A program made the translations under genes and the position numbers. A DNA stretch of 64,000 nucleotides from Bubalus kerabau (lineage: Eukaryota > Chordata > Mammalia > Artiodactyla > Bovidae), in NCBI RefSeq assembly GCF_029407905.1, contig NC_073643.1, positions 41,946,501 through 42,010,500 of the forward strand, given 5' to 3'. Numbering within the stretch: the stretch's first letter is position 1; each line of letters opens with the position of its first letter. Below, one piece after another: positions 43,980 through 54,934 of this stretch. The notes below the pieces were generated by a model. It saw only the letters and a program-made list of their open reading frames with translations, searched no databases and was not told the DNA's origin.

Positions 43980-44560
43980 GGGCCCCAGCTTGACATTGCT
44001 TCGAGCAACCATAATAAAGCGAATTGGCTCCATCTTGCCCAACTGTGTCCCAGGGCTCCTATCATTCTGCCACCGGAAAGTTCATATGCTCAAAATTGGT
44101 TCTTAGGAGCACTGACCTTAGTGCTCATCCTCTGCAAAGGTATAATTTAGGAATAATCTTTGTTAGGTTATGGCAGGATCTTTGTGCTTCTGTCTCACAA
44201 TCAATTAGAGATTTCTGCAAAGCGGAGGCATTATTATTATCACAGGCAGATGGTGAAATGTTACTCCATCCTTCTGTGCCTGCTTTAACTTCCTTGTGCA
44301 ACATCATTTAGGGGGTTTCTTTACAAATTGCAGTTTATTTGGAAAAGATTTAAAGCCCTGAGGGTTTGGCAAGAAACTCTTGCTTATGAGCGCATCTACT
44401 TTGTCTGTCAGTAGCAAAAAGGGCACCCCTGATTAATACTGACTTTGCCCCGCAAGTCAGGTAGACAGCAGCAGATGAGGCCTTTGATTCTTAATACTGT
44501 TCTGGGGACAAGAAGAACTTAGAGGGTCATCTACTTGCAGCTCCAGGAAGAAGGTTAAAT
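43980..44560. promoter_or_regulatory. Candidate conserved non-coding element
   Basis: Repeat-free. It holds CAATCAATTAG near 44199, CTGATTAATACTG near 44429 and CCTTTGATTC (TCF/LEF-like) near 44480. Three overlapping plus frames (43869-44311) share no recognisable domain. Confidence 0.3.
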
Positions 44561-44968
44561 GGCATTGAGCCAAGGATGGAAAGCTGTCTTATGGTGGGCT
44601 TCCTTGTGAAATGAGATGGAGAGCTTATTACCCAGAATTCCAGGAAAATGCTTCAAAAGAGAAAAGGGCATTCAGACCAATCTCTGCCTTGCAGAAGTTA
44701 TACCCTGAAGAGAGGGGATGGGTGTCATAAAGACAGTAAACTTGTGGCCAGATGGAAGCAGCTTGGCACTGAGGAGAGCTAGGGGTGGGGTGGGGTAGAA
44801 CAAGGGACTGAGTTTTTTTGTTTTTTTTAAGCAACTGCTTGAAGGAAGGGGAAATAGATGGATAAGGAAGGAATTTAGGCTGTTTTTCTGTGTAATGTAC
44901 TGGCAAATTGCTAGAATCATTCTTCATGGATATTGTTGGGCAGAGGCAGGCTTCAAGGCAGCCCCGGT
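44561..44968. other. Unique DNA
   Basis: Nothing recognised; a T run near 44814-44828. Confidence 0.5.
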
Positions 44969-46059
44969 TTATTCAGGTTCAGTTCAGTTTAGTCGCTCAG
45001 TCGCGTCCAACTCTTTGCGACCTCATGGACTGCAGCTTGCCAGGCCTCCCTGTCTATCACCAACTCCCAGAGTTCACTCAAACTTATGTGCATTGAGTCG
45101 GTGATGCCATCCAACCATCCCACCCTCTGTCATCCCCTTCTCCTCCTGCCTTCAATCATTCCCAGCATCAGCTTCTTTTCCAATGAGTCAGTTCTTCCCA
45201 TCAGGTGGCCAAAGTATTGGAGTTTCAGCTTTAGCATCAGTCCTTCCAATGAATATTCAGAACTGATTTCCTTTGGATGGACTGGTTGGATCTCCTTGCA
45301 GTCCAAGGGACTCTCAAGAGTCTTCTCCAACACCACATTTCAAAAGCATCAATTCTTCAGTGCTCAGCTTTCTTTATAGTCCAACTCTCACATCCATACA
45401 TGACTACCGGAAAAACCATAGCCTTGACTAGACAGACCTTTGCTGGCAAAGTAATGTCTCTGCTTTTTAATATGCTGTCTATGTTGGTCTTAACTTTTCT
45501 TCCAAGGAGCAAGCGTCTTTTAATTTCATGGCTAAAGTCACCATCTGCAGTGAGTTTGGAGCCCCCCCAAAATAAAGTCTGTCACTGTTTCCTTTGTTTC
45601 CCCATCTATTTGCCATGAAGTGATGGGACCGGATGCCATGATCTTAGTTTTCTGAATGTTAAGCTTTAAGCCAACTTTTTCACTCTCCTCTTTCATTTCC
45701 ATAAAGAGGCTCTTTAGTTCTTCTCTTTCTACCATAAGGGTGGTGTCATTTGCATATCTGAGGTTATTGTTATTTCTCTCAGCAATCTTGATTCCAGCTT
45801 GTGCTTCATCCAGCCCAGCATTTCTCATGATGTACTCTGCATAGAAGTTAAATAGGCAGGGTGACAATATACAGCCTTGACGTACCCCTTTCCCTATTTG
45901 GCACTAGTCTGTTCCATGTCCCGTTCTAACTGTTGCTTCCTGATCTGCATACAGATTTCTCAAGAGGCAGGTCAGGTGATCTGGTATTACCATCTCTTGA
46001 AAAATTTTCCAGAGTTTGTTGTGGTCCACACAGTCAAAGGGTTTGGCATTATTCAGGTT
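44969..46059 (-). mobile_element. BovB (RTE LINE), 5'-truncated, with TSD
   Basis: The element is 44980-46048 (1,069 bp), 3' end at the left. A perfect 11 bp TSD TTATTCAGGTT flanks it (44969-44979, 46049-46059). The 5' end is a simple truncation in the palm domain, without inversion. Confidence 0.93.
45538..45867 (-). pseudogene. BovB reverse transcriptase fragment with mutated catalytic site
   Basis: A 109-codon minus frame covers MSPCLFNFYAEYIMRNAG and the catalytic loop. The motif reads YAND instead of YADD (45745-45756): the first catalytic aspartate is lost. One residue is also missing in the following MVEREELKS stretch compared with the sister copies. Non-functional on this evidence, apart from the 5' truncation. 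Confidence 0.88.
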
Positions 46060-46509
46060 AGCTGGGCATAAAGTCTTGTATGCCAGGTACCAGGAAGAAT
46101 GAAGGATATAGATAAAAGTTCCTGTGGAGTGTGTATTCTATATGTATGTGAGTCAAGCTTAGAATTGTCTTGGAATAATGAAAAACCAAGTAGGTCATTG
46201 TGTTTATGGAAATGCCAGGGGAGTTTGTGAGCACTTATCAGAGGGAGGACGTTTGAATGAAGCTTTCAGTTGTAAAAAGAACTTTTGTGATCTTTTGTGG
46301 TCAGATTCATAGTACTTCTCCTGTTCCCTTTCTGATGTTGTATAGATATTGTTATAGAGAGGGTGCATCCAAATCAGTGACTCCTCTGGCTGAGCTGGAA
46401 GTAGATGGATGATATAATTAGAGAATTGCTGCAATTTTCCTGATACCGTACATTATATGGAGTCAGAGAAGGCTCAAGCCATCTACTATCATCTGGGCGT
46501 GGAACAGTT
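46060..46509. other. Unique DNA
   Basis: No gene or repeat recognised. Confidence 0.5.
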
Positions 46510-46905
46510 TATGCAAAAACCATCATCATGAAGCTAATTCTTAGCGAGCATGTACTATGTGCTGGGTGCTATGCCAAATTTGTGGGATTGTCTCATTTTG
46601 TTCAAGGTCCTTTTTAGGCAGACACTACTGGGAAGATCCCTGGAAGGAGGGAATGGCCACCCAAACCAGTATTCCTACCTGGAGAATCCGCATTGACAGA
46701 GGAACCTGGTAGACTGCAGTCTGTAGGGTTGCGAAAGAGTCGGACGTGACTGAAGTGACTTAGTACAGACGCAGGAGCACCCTAATTTCATAGGTGAGAT
46801 TCGTTATCGTTTAGTCAGTCTCTAAGATTGTACAGCCAGTAACTGACAGAGGCAGAATTCAAACTCCCACATCTGAGTTCTTAAACTCCAAGGTACTCTT
46901 TCACA
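46510..46905 (-). mobile_element. MIR SINE, split by Bov-tA
   Basis: gcatgtactatgtgctgggt lies left of the SINE; acagccagtaactgacagag and ctgagttcttaaactccaag lie right of it. Confidence 0.7.
46630..46771 (+). mobile_element. 5'-truncated Bov-tA SINE
   Basis: Begins in gggaagatccctggaaggag, without the tRNA head; 3' end tgaagtgacttagtacag. Inserted in the MIR. Confidence 0.87.
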
Positions 46906-47215
46906 GTATAATGATGTCTTCAGAAATTCTAGTTATTACTTTCTTTCAAAAAATGTACATCCTCTAACCCAGTGGTTTTAAACCAGTTTTAGAGCCTCTT
47001 CAGATAAAAACACACACACATATAATGCTTTTCAAAATTTCAGAGTTTTCAAGGATCCCAGTCAAGTCTGATTATTGATATCTTTATAATACGAAACTGA
47101 GTCTTGCTGAGGTTAACAAAGCCTTCCAAGTATTTCCAAGGTAGCTGAGCCAGACTTCCAACCTAGCTGTTGCCTACCATGTAACAAGTATAGTAGTAAC
47201 CATTTCTTGTTAAGT

Positions 47216-47407
47216 ACCTAACAATTGTGGGCTTCACTGGTGGCTCAGTGGTAGAGCATCTGCCTGCTAATGAGGGAGTCCCAGTTTGATCAAAGGGAAT
47301 GGCAACCCACTCCAGTATTATTGCCTGGAGAATTCCATGGATAGAGGAGCCTGTCAGGGAGTCCAACACAACTTGGTGACTAAACAACAACAACAAACCT
47401 AGCAATT
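47216..47407 (+). mobile_element. Bov-tA SINE with TSD
   Basis: The SINE is 47227-47396, with a small deletion after the B box and an (ACA)n tail. TSD acctaacaatt / acctagcaatt. Confidence 0.92.
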
Positions 47408-47449
47408 AGGATTGCTAGTCAGTGCATACATACATTGGTGTAATCCCAT

Positions 47450-47640
47450 TGGTTAAACAGTGAACATCCATAATGGGTTAGTCAAGGGTGAATATCATAA
47501 CTGCTCATGACCTTTTGAAGTAGGTGGTTTTATGCCTATTTTACAAATGAGAATCCTGAGATTCTGAGCACTTACTCAAAAGTTTATGTGGGGCAGAAGC
47601 TCAGTTCATCTAGTTTTAAATCTGCTACTCTGATCCATTC
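47450..47640 (-). mobile_element. MIR SINE, diverged
   Basis: tttatgcctattttacaaat, gagaatcctgagattctgag, ctactctgatccattct in reverse order. Confidence 0.7.
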
Positions 47641-47774
47641 TCCTGTACCTCCCCTTGCAAATCCTTTCCAGAGTCTTCATTAGATCACATTGCTTCTCAC
47701 TTTCCTTCTCTCTCTTGTTTCTCAGCCTTGGCATTATTGACATTTTGTTTTGGATAGTTCTGTTGTGGGGGTCT

Positions 47775-48071
47775 AGCCTGTGCATGGAGAAGGCAATGGC
47801 ACCCCACTCCAGTACTCTTGCCTGGAAAATCCCATGGATGGAGAAGCCTGGAAGGCTTCAGTTCATGGGGTCGCTAAGAGTCGGACACAACTGAGCGACT
47901 TCACTTTCACTTTTCACTTTCATGCATTGGAGAAGGAAATGGCAACCCACTCCAGTGTTCTTGCCTGGAGAATCCCAGGGACGGGGGAGCCTGGTGGGCT
48001 GCTGTCTGTGGGGTCGCACAGAGTTGGACACGACTGAAGTGACTTAGCAGCAGCAGTAGCAGCCTGTGCAT
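47775..48071 (-). mobile_element. Bov-A2 SINE with TSD
   Basis: The element is 47786-48060, ending in the reversed CTG run (gcagcagcagtagcag). Perfect 11 bp TSD agcctgtgcat (47775-47785, 48061-48071). Confidence 0.94.
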
Positions 48072-48249
48072 TCTAGAATTCTTAGCTTTATCTTTGGACT
48101 CTACATATTGGATGCCAGAAGAACCCCCTAACCCCTAACCCCCAGCTTGTGACAGCCATAGATGCATCCAGCATTGTCAACTGTCCTCTGGGAAATAAAA
48201 TCACTGTCTAATGGGTACTGTTTATCTTTCTCTTCTCCCCGTGCCCTGT

Positions 48250-48470
48250 ACATATAAATTTTAACATTTATCCCTGCTAGTTTGCAATGTGCCAGGTAAA
48301 GTGTCAGGCACCTTCCATGCATTATCTCATTAAGTCCTCAAAACCTCACATCATCTTTAAATTTTTTCTTATAGGTGAGCGAGACTGAGATGCTTGGGTA
48401 GATTAGTAAATCACCTGGAGTCACATAGGTGCTGAGGGTGAAGCTGGGATTTTTCTCAGTTCCGTGTGTC
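48250..48470 (-). mobile_element. MIR SINE, long copy
   Basis: gtgccaggtaaagtgtcagg, cattatctcattaagtcctc, ttataggtgagcgagactga in reverse order. Confidence 0.78.
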
Positions 48471-48750
48471 TCCAGAGCCCTGAACTTCATAAGAAATGTT
48501 TTCACTAAAGTACTTTGTTGTTTTGAGCTCCAAATTAATCAGACTCTGAATATTTTTGTTATTTTGGATTTGTTCAGCTAGTAAGCTGGAAGAAAATTTA
48601 AATGGGATTGTAGGTCATGTATTTCTTACTGTTTATTATTTTTTTACTACATCACTGCTTTTTATTGTTAATCCTTTCTCACTAAAATACCATCATTGAC
48701 AAAAATATTATCAAAACAAAATCTTGCTTCTGAGTCTAATTTCCTAGCAT
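48471..48750. other. Unique AT-rich DNA
   Basis: Nothing recognised. Confidence 0.5.
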
Positions 48751-48985
48751 AAATCTCACCTTTGTTGTTGTTTAGTCGCTAAATCATGTCCAGCTCTTTG
48801 AGACCCCATGAACTGTAGCCCACAGGGCTCCTCAGTCCATGGGGTTTCCCAGGCAAAGATACTGGAGTGGATTGCCATTTCCTTCTCCAGGGGATCTTCC
48901 CAACCCAGGGATCGAACATCCATCTCCTGCATTGGCAGGTGGATTCTTTACCACAGATCCACCAGGGAGACCCAAATGTCACCTT
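48751..48985 (-). mobile_element. Bov-tA SINE with TSD
   Basis: The SINE is 48763-48973. TSD aaatctcacctt / aaatgtcacctt. Confidence 0.91.
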
Positions 48986-49133
48986 ACTAAACAAAAAAAT
49001 AAAATAATTTCTTTGTAGGTGAACTACTACTTTTCTGAGTCATCTTCAGACGATGTTTTTCAATGTGTGCTTTTTGTGCCTTTTAACAGTACAAGTCATT
49101 GTACTAAATGTACATTGTGATTGCTAAATGCTT

Positions 49134-49906
49134 AACAGATTAGTTAAGATTCTTTGGTGACAAGCAACACAAATTGTCCTGCCTAACTTTATCAAAATAG
49201 AAAAGAAATTCACTCCATGTGTGCATAATTGCTCACATGGAGTAATACAAGTTGACCATATTACAAGCAGTGAATTTCCTGGAAATTTGAATAGGAAAGT
49301 TTTCAATAAAATAATTTTTTTTCTGACAAGCAGGGACATGTGTACTTTAGTGCTCTGGCGCATTGTTATTTTCCTTAAAATGAGTTTCAGCAACTAACAT
49401 ATATTAAAACAGGCTGGTAAAGGGAGGAGGCTGTGCAGCCTTAAGTGAGCTTAATGAAGCAGGTTCTTGGGATGAGGTAGGCATCTGGTATGTGTAGCTG
49501 CTGAGAATCCATATCCTCCTTCTTTGAACTATGACATGTGGATTTTCTCTTGGGGAATAGCCTCCCCCCAAGGTATACAATATTAATGGGGCTGTCAGGC
49601 AAACACCTTATCCTCCTCTGGCCAAGAGGTGGTCATGTTACCAAGGCAGGTCTCTGTCTTGAGTACATGGATCCCAGAATACAAAATGTTTGTTGCAACT
49701 GATTCTTCCTGATAGTAGTAGCCTGAAGAACTAACTAACCATTAGTTCATGGGATCCTGGTTCCTGTTGCTTCTAACTTTCACTTAGTTTTCCTTTGAAT
49801 TTTAGGAGCAATTATGCACAGATGGAGTAAATTTCTTTTCTATTTTGCTGAAGTTATACAGGGTAATTTGTGTTACCTGTCACCAAAGAATCTTAACTAA
49901 TCTGTT
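49134..49906. repeat. 101 bp inverted repeat around a 571 bp spacer
   Basis: The left arm 49134-49234 and right arm 49806-49906 are reverse complements at 91 of 101 positions with no gaps. The arms start AACAGATTAGTTAAGATTC. The layout fits a DNA transposon with long terminal inverted repeats, or an old inverted duplication. I see no TSD and could not assign a family. The arms loosely recall a mammalian repeat with acaagtaacagaaa and gaaatttattggctca. A second hairpin (49212-49221 with 49234-49243, ten perfect pairs) overlaps the left arm's inner end. Confidence 0.9.
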
Positions 49907-49954
49907 GATTTGATGATGGTGAGGACTCCGAGTTGAAGGAGAAGAAGGAGGGAG

Positions 49955-50145
49955 TAGCAGCAGCTAACATTTACTGGCTATCTAATTTAATCTTATGGGG
50001 TAGATATTGACACATGCTTCCATTTTACAGATGAGGAAAATGAGATTTAGAAAGGTTACATTGTCTTGCCAAAGGTTTCATAAGTGGCAAAGCCAGGATT
50101 TGAACCCAAGTATGATTTGAGAATCCAAACTCCTAACCACTACAT
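49955..50145 (-). mobile_element. MIR SINE, well preserved
   Basis: cagctaacatttactggcta, ccattttacagatgaggaaa, aagccaggatttgaacccaa, ctcctaaccactacattaat in reverse order. Confidence 0.85.
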
Positions 50146-51077
50146 TAATTGAAATGTAGAGAAAACACTGAAAGCATACATTCCTTTTATGTCCATTTTT
50201 GACTTAATAAGTTATTTTTTAATCCCAAGAGGAGACCATTTCTCTTCTGTGTGTTCCATGATGCAAAACAAGCTGCAAAATGTAAGTGCTTTTATCCCCC
50301 CCTTGCCTTCATGTGGTAAATTAGAATAATTATTGTTAGTTAAGGGATGTGAATGAAATGTCTTTATCAGCCAGCAAGTTAAATGGAATTTCTGTTTTAA
50401 ACCACAGAAGATAATGCTGCCTTGACAGATTGTGAGTGACAGAAAGAGAAGTGTTTTCAGCAGGATGCGAATGGAGATGTTGCAAGAGAAAGCATAAATA
50501 GCAGAAACAAAAAGCTCTGGGGTTTTGGTATGGAGTGATGTCATCCATGTATTTTAACTCATTTGATTCCTGACAATAAAATAACTTGGTACCTTCACAT
50601 TTTTCCCCCTGTTGGTTTAAAAATGAGTGATCAAATGAAAGGAGGGAGGGAGAAAGAAATACCCAAAGACGCATCATTGTTTCTGATGGTAGATACCAAC
50701 AGTAGTGGGCTTCAAATCTTATTTACTTTTTTTTTTTTAAATCATTAAATTGTTCTTACATGTAATTCTAAATATTTGTTATCCTCTTCCCTCTTACGAT
50801 TGTTGTTGCCTGCATGCATTCAGTCACATTCCTTCTCCCTGCCCCCGCTTTATCTCTGTACAGCAGACACTCACAGCCACATGTGTATACACATTCTCTC
50901 CTGAGCCCACCTGCGCAGCCAAGCACGCTTGTCCATTGAGAGGCCTGTGGCGTGCTCTGTGGTGGACTTGGACAGGCATCTCCAAGCACTTTGTCAGCTC
51001 CTAGTTTTGCTCAGTAAGAGAATGTAAGTGAAAAAAAATATCATTAGAAGAAAATAGTTATTTTCCTTTGCCTGTTA
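50146..51077. other. Unique DNA
   Basis: No gene or repeat recognised. 50212-50677 carries overlapping minus frames without known domains; a T run at about 50729-50738. Confidence 0.5.
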
Positions 51078-51222
51078 ATTAATTAATTGATTAATCATTT
51101 GTTTATTTTTTCAGTCGTGCTGCACAGCTTGTGGGATCTCAGTTTCCCTATCAGGGATCAGGAATCCACAACCCCTGCAGCGTGAGAGCAGAGTCCTAAG
51201 CACTGGACCAAAAGGGAAGTCC
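51078..51222 (-). mobile_element. Short CHR-type SINE
   Basis: AATT-rich tail at left, then tgtgggatctcagtttccct and the reversed head aaaagggaagtccc. Confidence 0.82.
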
Positions 51223-51239
51223 CCGAGACTATTTATTTT

Positions 51240-51680
51240 AATACTTAAAAAGTCAAAGGCATCATCCGAGAATTAAAACGATCAAATACCTTTAGCTTTA
51301 CCAAAAAGTCATAATTTTGCTTTTGGTGTTGTCATTTTGCCACCAGTGCATGAATACCTCGTTGTGGATTGTCATCAAAGTTTTAATTGGCTTTTAGGAG
51401 CGACTGTTTTAGTCCAACCTTCACCTGATGCTGGCTTCTCCAAACATTTTTGCCAAGGGACTATTCCATTTTCACTTCAGTATTTCCAGTGAAGTGGAAC
51501 TCCTTATTTATAAAAGCAACCCATTTTATCCTTGGACAGCGCTGTTGCAAGTTCTTTCCTATGTCAGATTGAAATCTCTTTACTTGTAGCTTCTTTTGCC
51601 CATTGGTTACATGGGCATGACTTGGGACTTATAGAACAAGACTGGGCCTCTTAATGCATGATGCCTCTTTGAACTGACTA
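51240..51680. promoter_or_regulatory. Candidate conserved non-coding element
   Basis: Repeat-free. CATCAAAGTTTTAATTGGC near 51372 combines a TCF-like and a homeodomain-like site; AAAACGATCAAATACC near 51276. Role is inference. Confidence 0.27.
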
Positions 51681-51756
51681 TTGCTGTTATAACCTCCCTT
51701 CTCATTTCTCCTTGCCTCAGAGTTAAAATAGTCTGAGTAGAAATGTTTCTTCTGTG

Positions 51757-52697
51757 TTTTTCTGATTCAGTTTAGTTCATTTCAGTCGCTCAGTCGTGTC
51801 CGACTCTTGCAACCCCGTGGACCGTAGCATGCCAGGCCTCCCTGTCCATCACCAACTTCCAGAGTTTACTCAAACTCATGCGCATTCAGTTGGTGATGCC
51901 ATCCAACCATCTCATCCTCTGTCATCCCCTTCTCCTCCCGCCTTCAATCATTCCTAGCATCAGGGTCTTTTCAAATGAGTCAGCTCTTCACATGAGGTGG
52001 CCAAAGTATTGGAGTTTCAGCTTCAGCATCAGTCCTTCCAATGAATGTTGAGGACTGATTTCCTTTAGGATGGACTGGTTGGATCTCCTTGCAGTCCAAG
52101 GGACTCTCAAGAGTCTTCTCCAACACCACAATTCAAAAGCATCAATTCTTCAGTGCTCAGCTTTCTTTATAGTCCAACTCTCACATCCATACATGACTAC
52201 TGGAAAAACCATAGCCTTGACTAGATGGACCTTTGTTGGCAAAGTAATGTCTCTGCTTTTGAATATGCTATGTTGGTCTTAACTTTTCTTCCAAGGAGCA
52301 AATGTCTTTTAATTGCATGGCTGCAATCACCATCTGCAGTGATTTTGGAGCCCAAAAAATAAAGTCTGCCACTGTTTCCACTGTTTCTCCATCTATTTGC
52401 CATGGAGTGATGGGACTGGATGCTGTGATCTTTGTTTTCTGAATGTTGAGCTTTAAACCAACTTTTTCATTCTCCTCTTTCACTTTTATCAAGAGGCTCT
52501 TTAGTTCTTCTTCACTTTCTGCCATAAGGGTGGTGTCATCTGCATATCTGAGATTATTGACATTTCTCCCGGCAATCTTGATTCCAGCTTGTGCTTCATC
52601 CAACCCAGTGTTTCTCATGATGTACTCTGCATATAAGTTAAATAAGCAGGGTGACAATATACAGCCTTGATGTACTCCTTTTCCTATTTTTCTGATT
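51757..52697 (-). mobile_element. BovB (RTE LINE), 5'-truncated, with TSD
   Basis: The element is 51768-52686 (919 bp), 3' end at the left. Perfect 11 bp TSD TTTTTCTGATT flanks it (51757-51767, 52687-52697). 5' truncation without inversion. Confidence 0.93.
52268..52657 (-). pseudogene. BovB reverse transcriptase fragment, YADD intact
   Basis: A 129-codon minus frame retains MSPCLFNLYAEYIMRN and LRYADDTTLMAESEEELKS; the YADD codons are 52535-52546. Only the end of the palm and the thumb are present, since the copy is 5'-truncated, and a frame break follows near 52270. It is the best preserved frame of its kind in the window, which suggests a comparatively late insertion. Confidence 0.88.
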
Positions 52698-52744
52698 ATT
52701 TGGCTTTAAAAATTAAAAAAAATATTAAAAATGTTTACTGTGGT

Positions 52745-53530
52745 AAAAATATATATATATATATATATGAACATAAAATTTACCATTTTAACCAGTTTTA
52801 AGTATATAGTTTTGTGGTATTAAATACATTCACATTGTTGTGTGGTTTTCACCACCATCCATCTCCAGAATTTTATCTCCCTCATCTGAAACTCTGTATC
52901 CATTAAGCAGTAATTTCCTGTTACCCTCTCCCTGCAACCCTGCCACTACCATTGAACTTTAAACTGCTATAAATTTGACTATTCCTAGGAGAAGATGATG
53001 GCACCCCACTCCAGTACTCTTGCCTGGAAAATCCCATTGATGGGGGAGCCTGGTAGGCTGCAGTCCATGGGGTCGCGAAGAGTTGGACATGACTGAGCGG
53101 CTTCACTTTCACTTTTCACTTTCATGCATTGGAGAAGGAAATGGCAACCCACTCCAGTGTTCTTGCCTGGAGAATCCCAGGGATGGGGGAGCCTGGTGGG
53201 CTGCCATCTCTGGGGTCGCACAGAGTCAGACACGACTGAAGCGACTTAGCAGCAGCAGCAGCAGCAGGAACCTCATGTAAGTGGAAACATACAGCATTGG
53301 TCCTTCTGTGCCTGACTTATTTCACCAGCATGATGTCTCCACAGTTCATTCATGTTGTGTCATGTGTCAGAATTTTTTTCCTTTTTAAGGATGAATAACA
53401 TTCCACTGTATGTATACCACATTTTGTTTATATATTCATCTGTTGATCAGTTAGTGAATAGATGTTGAGTTTCCTGAGTGTGCTTTTGAATATTCACGCT
53501 CCTACTTGTCAAAATCCACTTCAGTCTACA
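52745..53530 (-). mobile_element. Old L1 3' end, split by Bov-A2
   Basis: aaaatttaccattttaacca, caccaccatccatctccaga, then after the SINE tcatgtaagtggaaacatac and atgaataacattccactgta: an old L1 3' UTR in reverse, collinear across the SINE. A (TA)n run starts it (52748-52768). Confidence 0.85.
52988..53267 (-). mobile_element. Bov-A2 SINE
   Basis: Two Bov-A units in reverse, ending in (CAG)5. Inserted into the old L1; the flanks share only tagga/cagga. Confidence 0.92.
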
Positions 53531-53798
53531 AGTCTGTGTCTGTTGCATATTGTGTGCATAACCCCATTAGGTACTATGAGCCCTGGATCTACTCCTTGAT
53601 TTAATCCTTATGTGTAGTAGGTGGATAAGATACCCACATTTGCCACTGCAAAGTAGGCAGTGGTCAGTGCCATTGGAGAACCAGAAACATACTTGATGCT
53701 GGAATTAAGGGGAAGCATTGAAAGCTTCCAGCTGAGAGGATAAGGTAGCTCTCAGGGAAGTTCTGGGGCTCAGAAAAAGAGCAGCATGGAGAATAGGT

Positions 53799-53973
53799 AG
53801 AAAGTGGGGAGAGAGTTCCCTGGTGGCTAGTGATTAGGATTATGGGCTTTCACTGGCAGGGCCTGCTTGGGGAACTCATACCACAAGCTGCTCAGTGCAG
53901 TGAGGCAAAAGACAAACAAAAAACTTTCAAACCTAAAAAACAATGATAATAGAAAAAGATAAGAAAGTAGGGA
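53799..53973 (+). mobile_element. Short CHR-type SINE with TSD
   Basis: The SINE is 53811-53961, with a diverged head and A-rich tail. TSD agaaagtgggga / agaaagtaggga, one mismatch. Confidence 0.83.
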
Positions 53974-54404
53974 AGGTATTCCTGATGGACGGAGTAGCTT
54001 GAGTCAAAGAGCAGAGTATGAACATGTCCCTCACTGTTGACTTATTTATTGACTTTAGGCGGTCACATAGGGTATTTATATGGTGGTGCTCCAGTGCCAT
54101 TTCATGGGCCCTCTGGTATCTTCTCTGTCTGTAGCACAGTGAATTGTCTTTTATTCTGCTGTTATATGCTTCATCTCATTTGGTGAGTGTGTGAGTGTGT
54201 GTGTGTGTGAGATTCAAATGGCCTTTATTTCCTTTAAAATGATGCAGATAATGATAGTTTTGTTCTGTTTTCATGCCCCGATTGGCCAAATAAAAATTAG
54301 ATGACTCAGACTATCTGTGTTTTTAATGAAGGTTTTCAGGAGTGTTACAGACAAATTCTAAAAAAATGAGTCTGGCAAATATCTATTAAAGGATGAAAGA
54401 AAGG
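53974..54404. other. Unique DNA with (GT)n
   Basis: An imperfect GT microsatellite at 54183-54210; otherwise nothing recognised. Confidence 0.55.
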
Positions 54405-54650
54405 GAATAGCAATAAATATTCATAAAGCGTTTACCATGTGGCAGAACCATGATAAGCCTTTTACGGTTGTTGACTCACAACAGTCTGAAGAAGTTGTAG
54501 ATCAAACTACAATCCTCACTTTACATGAAGGCATTGAGGCTCCAAAGTTAAAGTAACCTTCAAAGGTTTATACACCTCGTAAATCAGTGAGCTAGGGAAT
54601 GCACCCAGTAGTCAGACCCAAGAGCCTTTCTCACCACACTGTCTACCTTT
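54405..54650 (-). mobile_element. MIR SINE, nearly full length, diverged
   Basis: gcgtttaccatgtggcagaa, tcactttacatgaaggcatt, ggaatgcacccagtagtcag, ctcaccacactgtctac in reverse order. Confidence 0.75.
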
Positions 54651-54655
54651 CTGTA

Positions 54656-54928
54656 GCAAGTTCTTTTTTTAAGCACTATTCCTTTTATTTATTTATTTAT
54701 GGCTGTGCTGGGTCTTCATTGCTTCTCTCAGGCTTTCTCTAGTTGCAGTGAGCGGGGGGCTACTCTCTAGTTTTCAGTACTTGGGCTGCTCATTGCGGTG
54801 GCTTCCTTGTGGCTTAGTTGTTCTGTGGCATGTGAAATCTTCCCGGACCGTGGATAAAACCTGTGTCACTGCATTGGTAAGCAGATTCCCAACCATTGGA
54901 TCTCCACAGAAGTCCCTTTGCAAGTTCT
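54656..54928 (-). mobile_element. CHR-type SINE with TSD
   Basis: The SINE is 54665-54919, with an (ATTT)n tail at left. Perfect 9 bp TSD gcaagttct flanks it. Confidence 0.9.
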
Positions 54929-54934
54929 GTGTCA

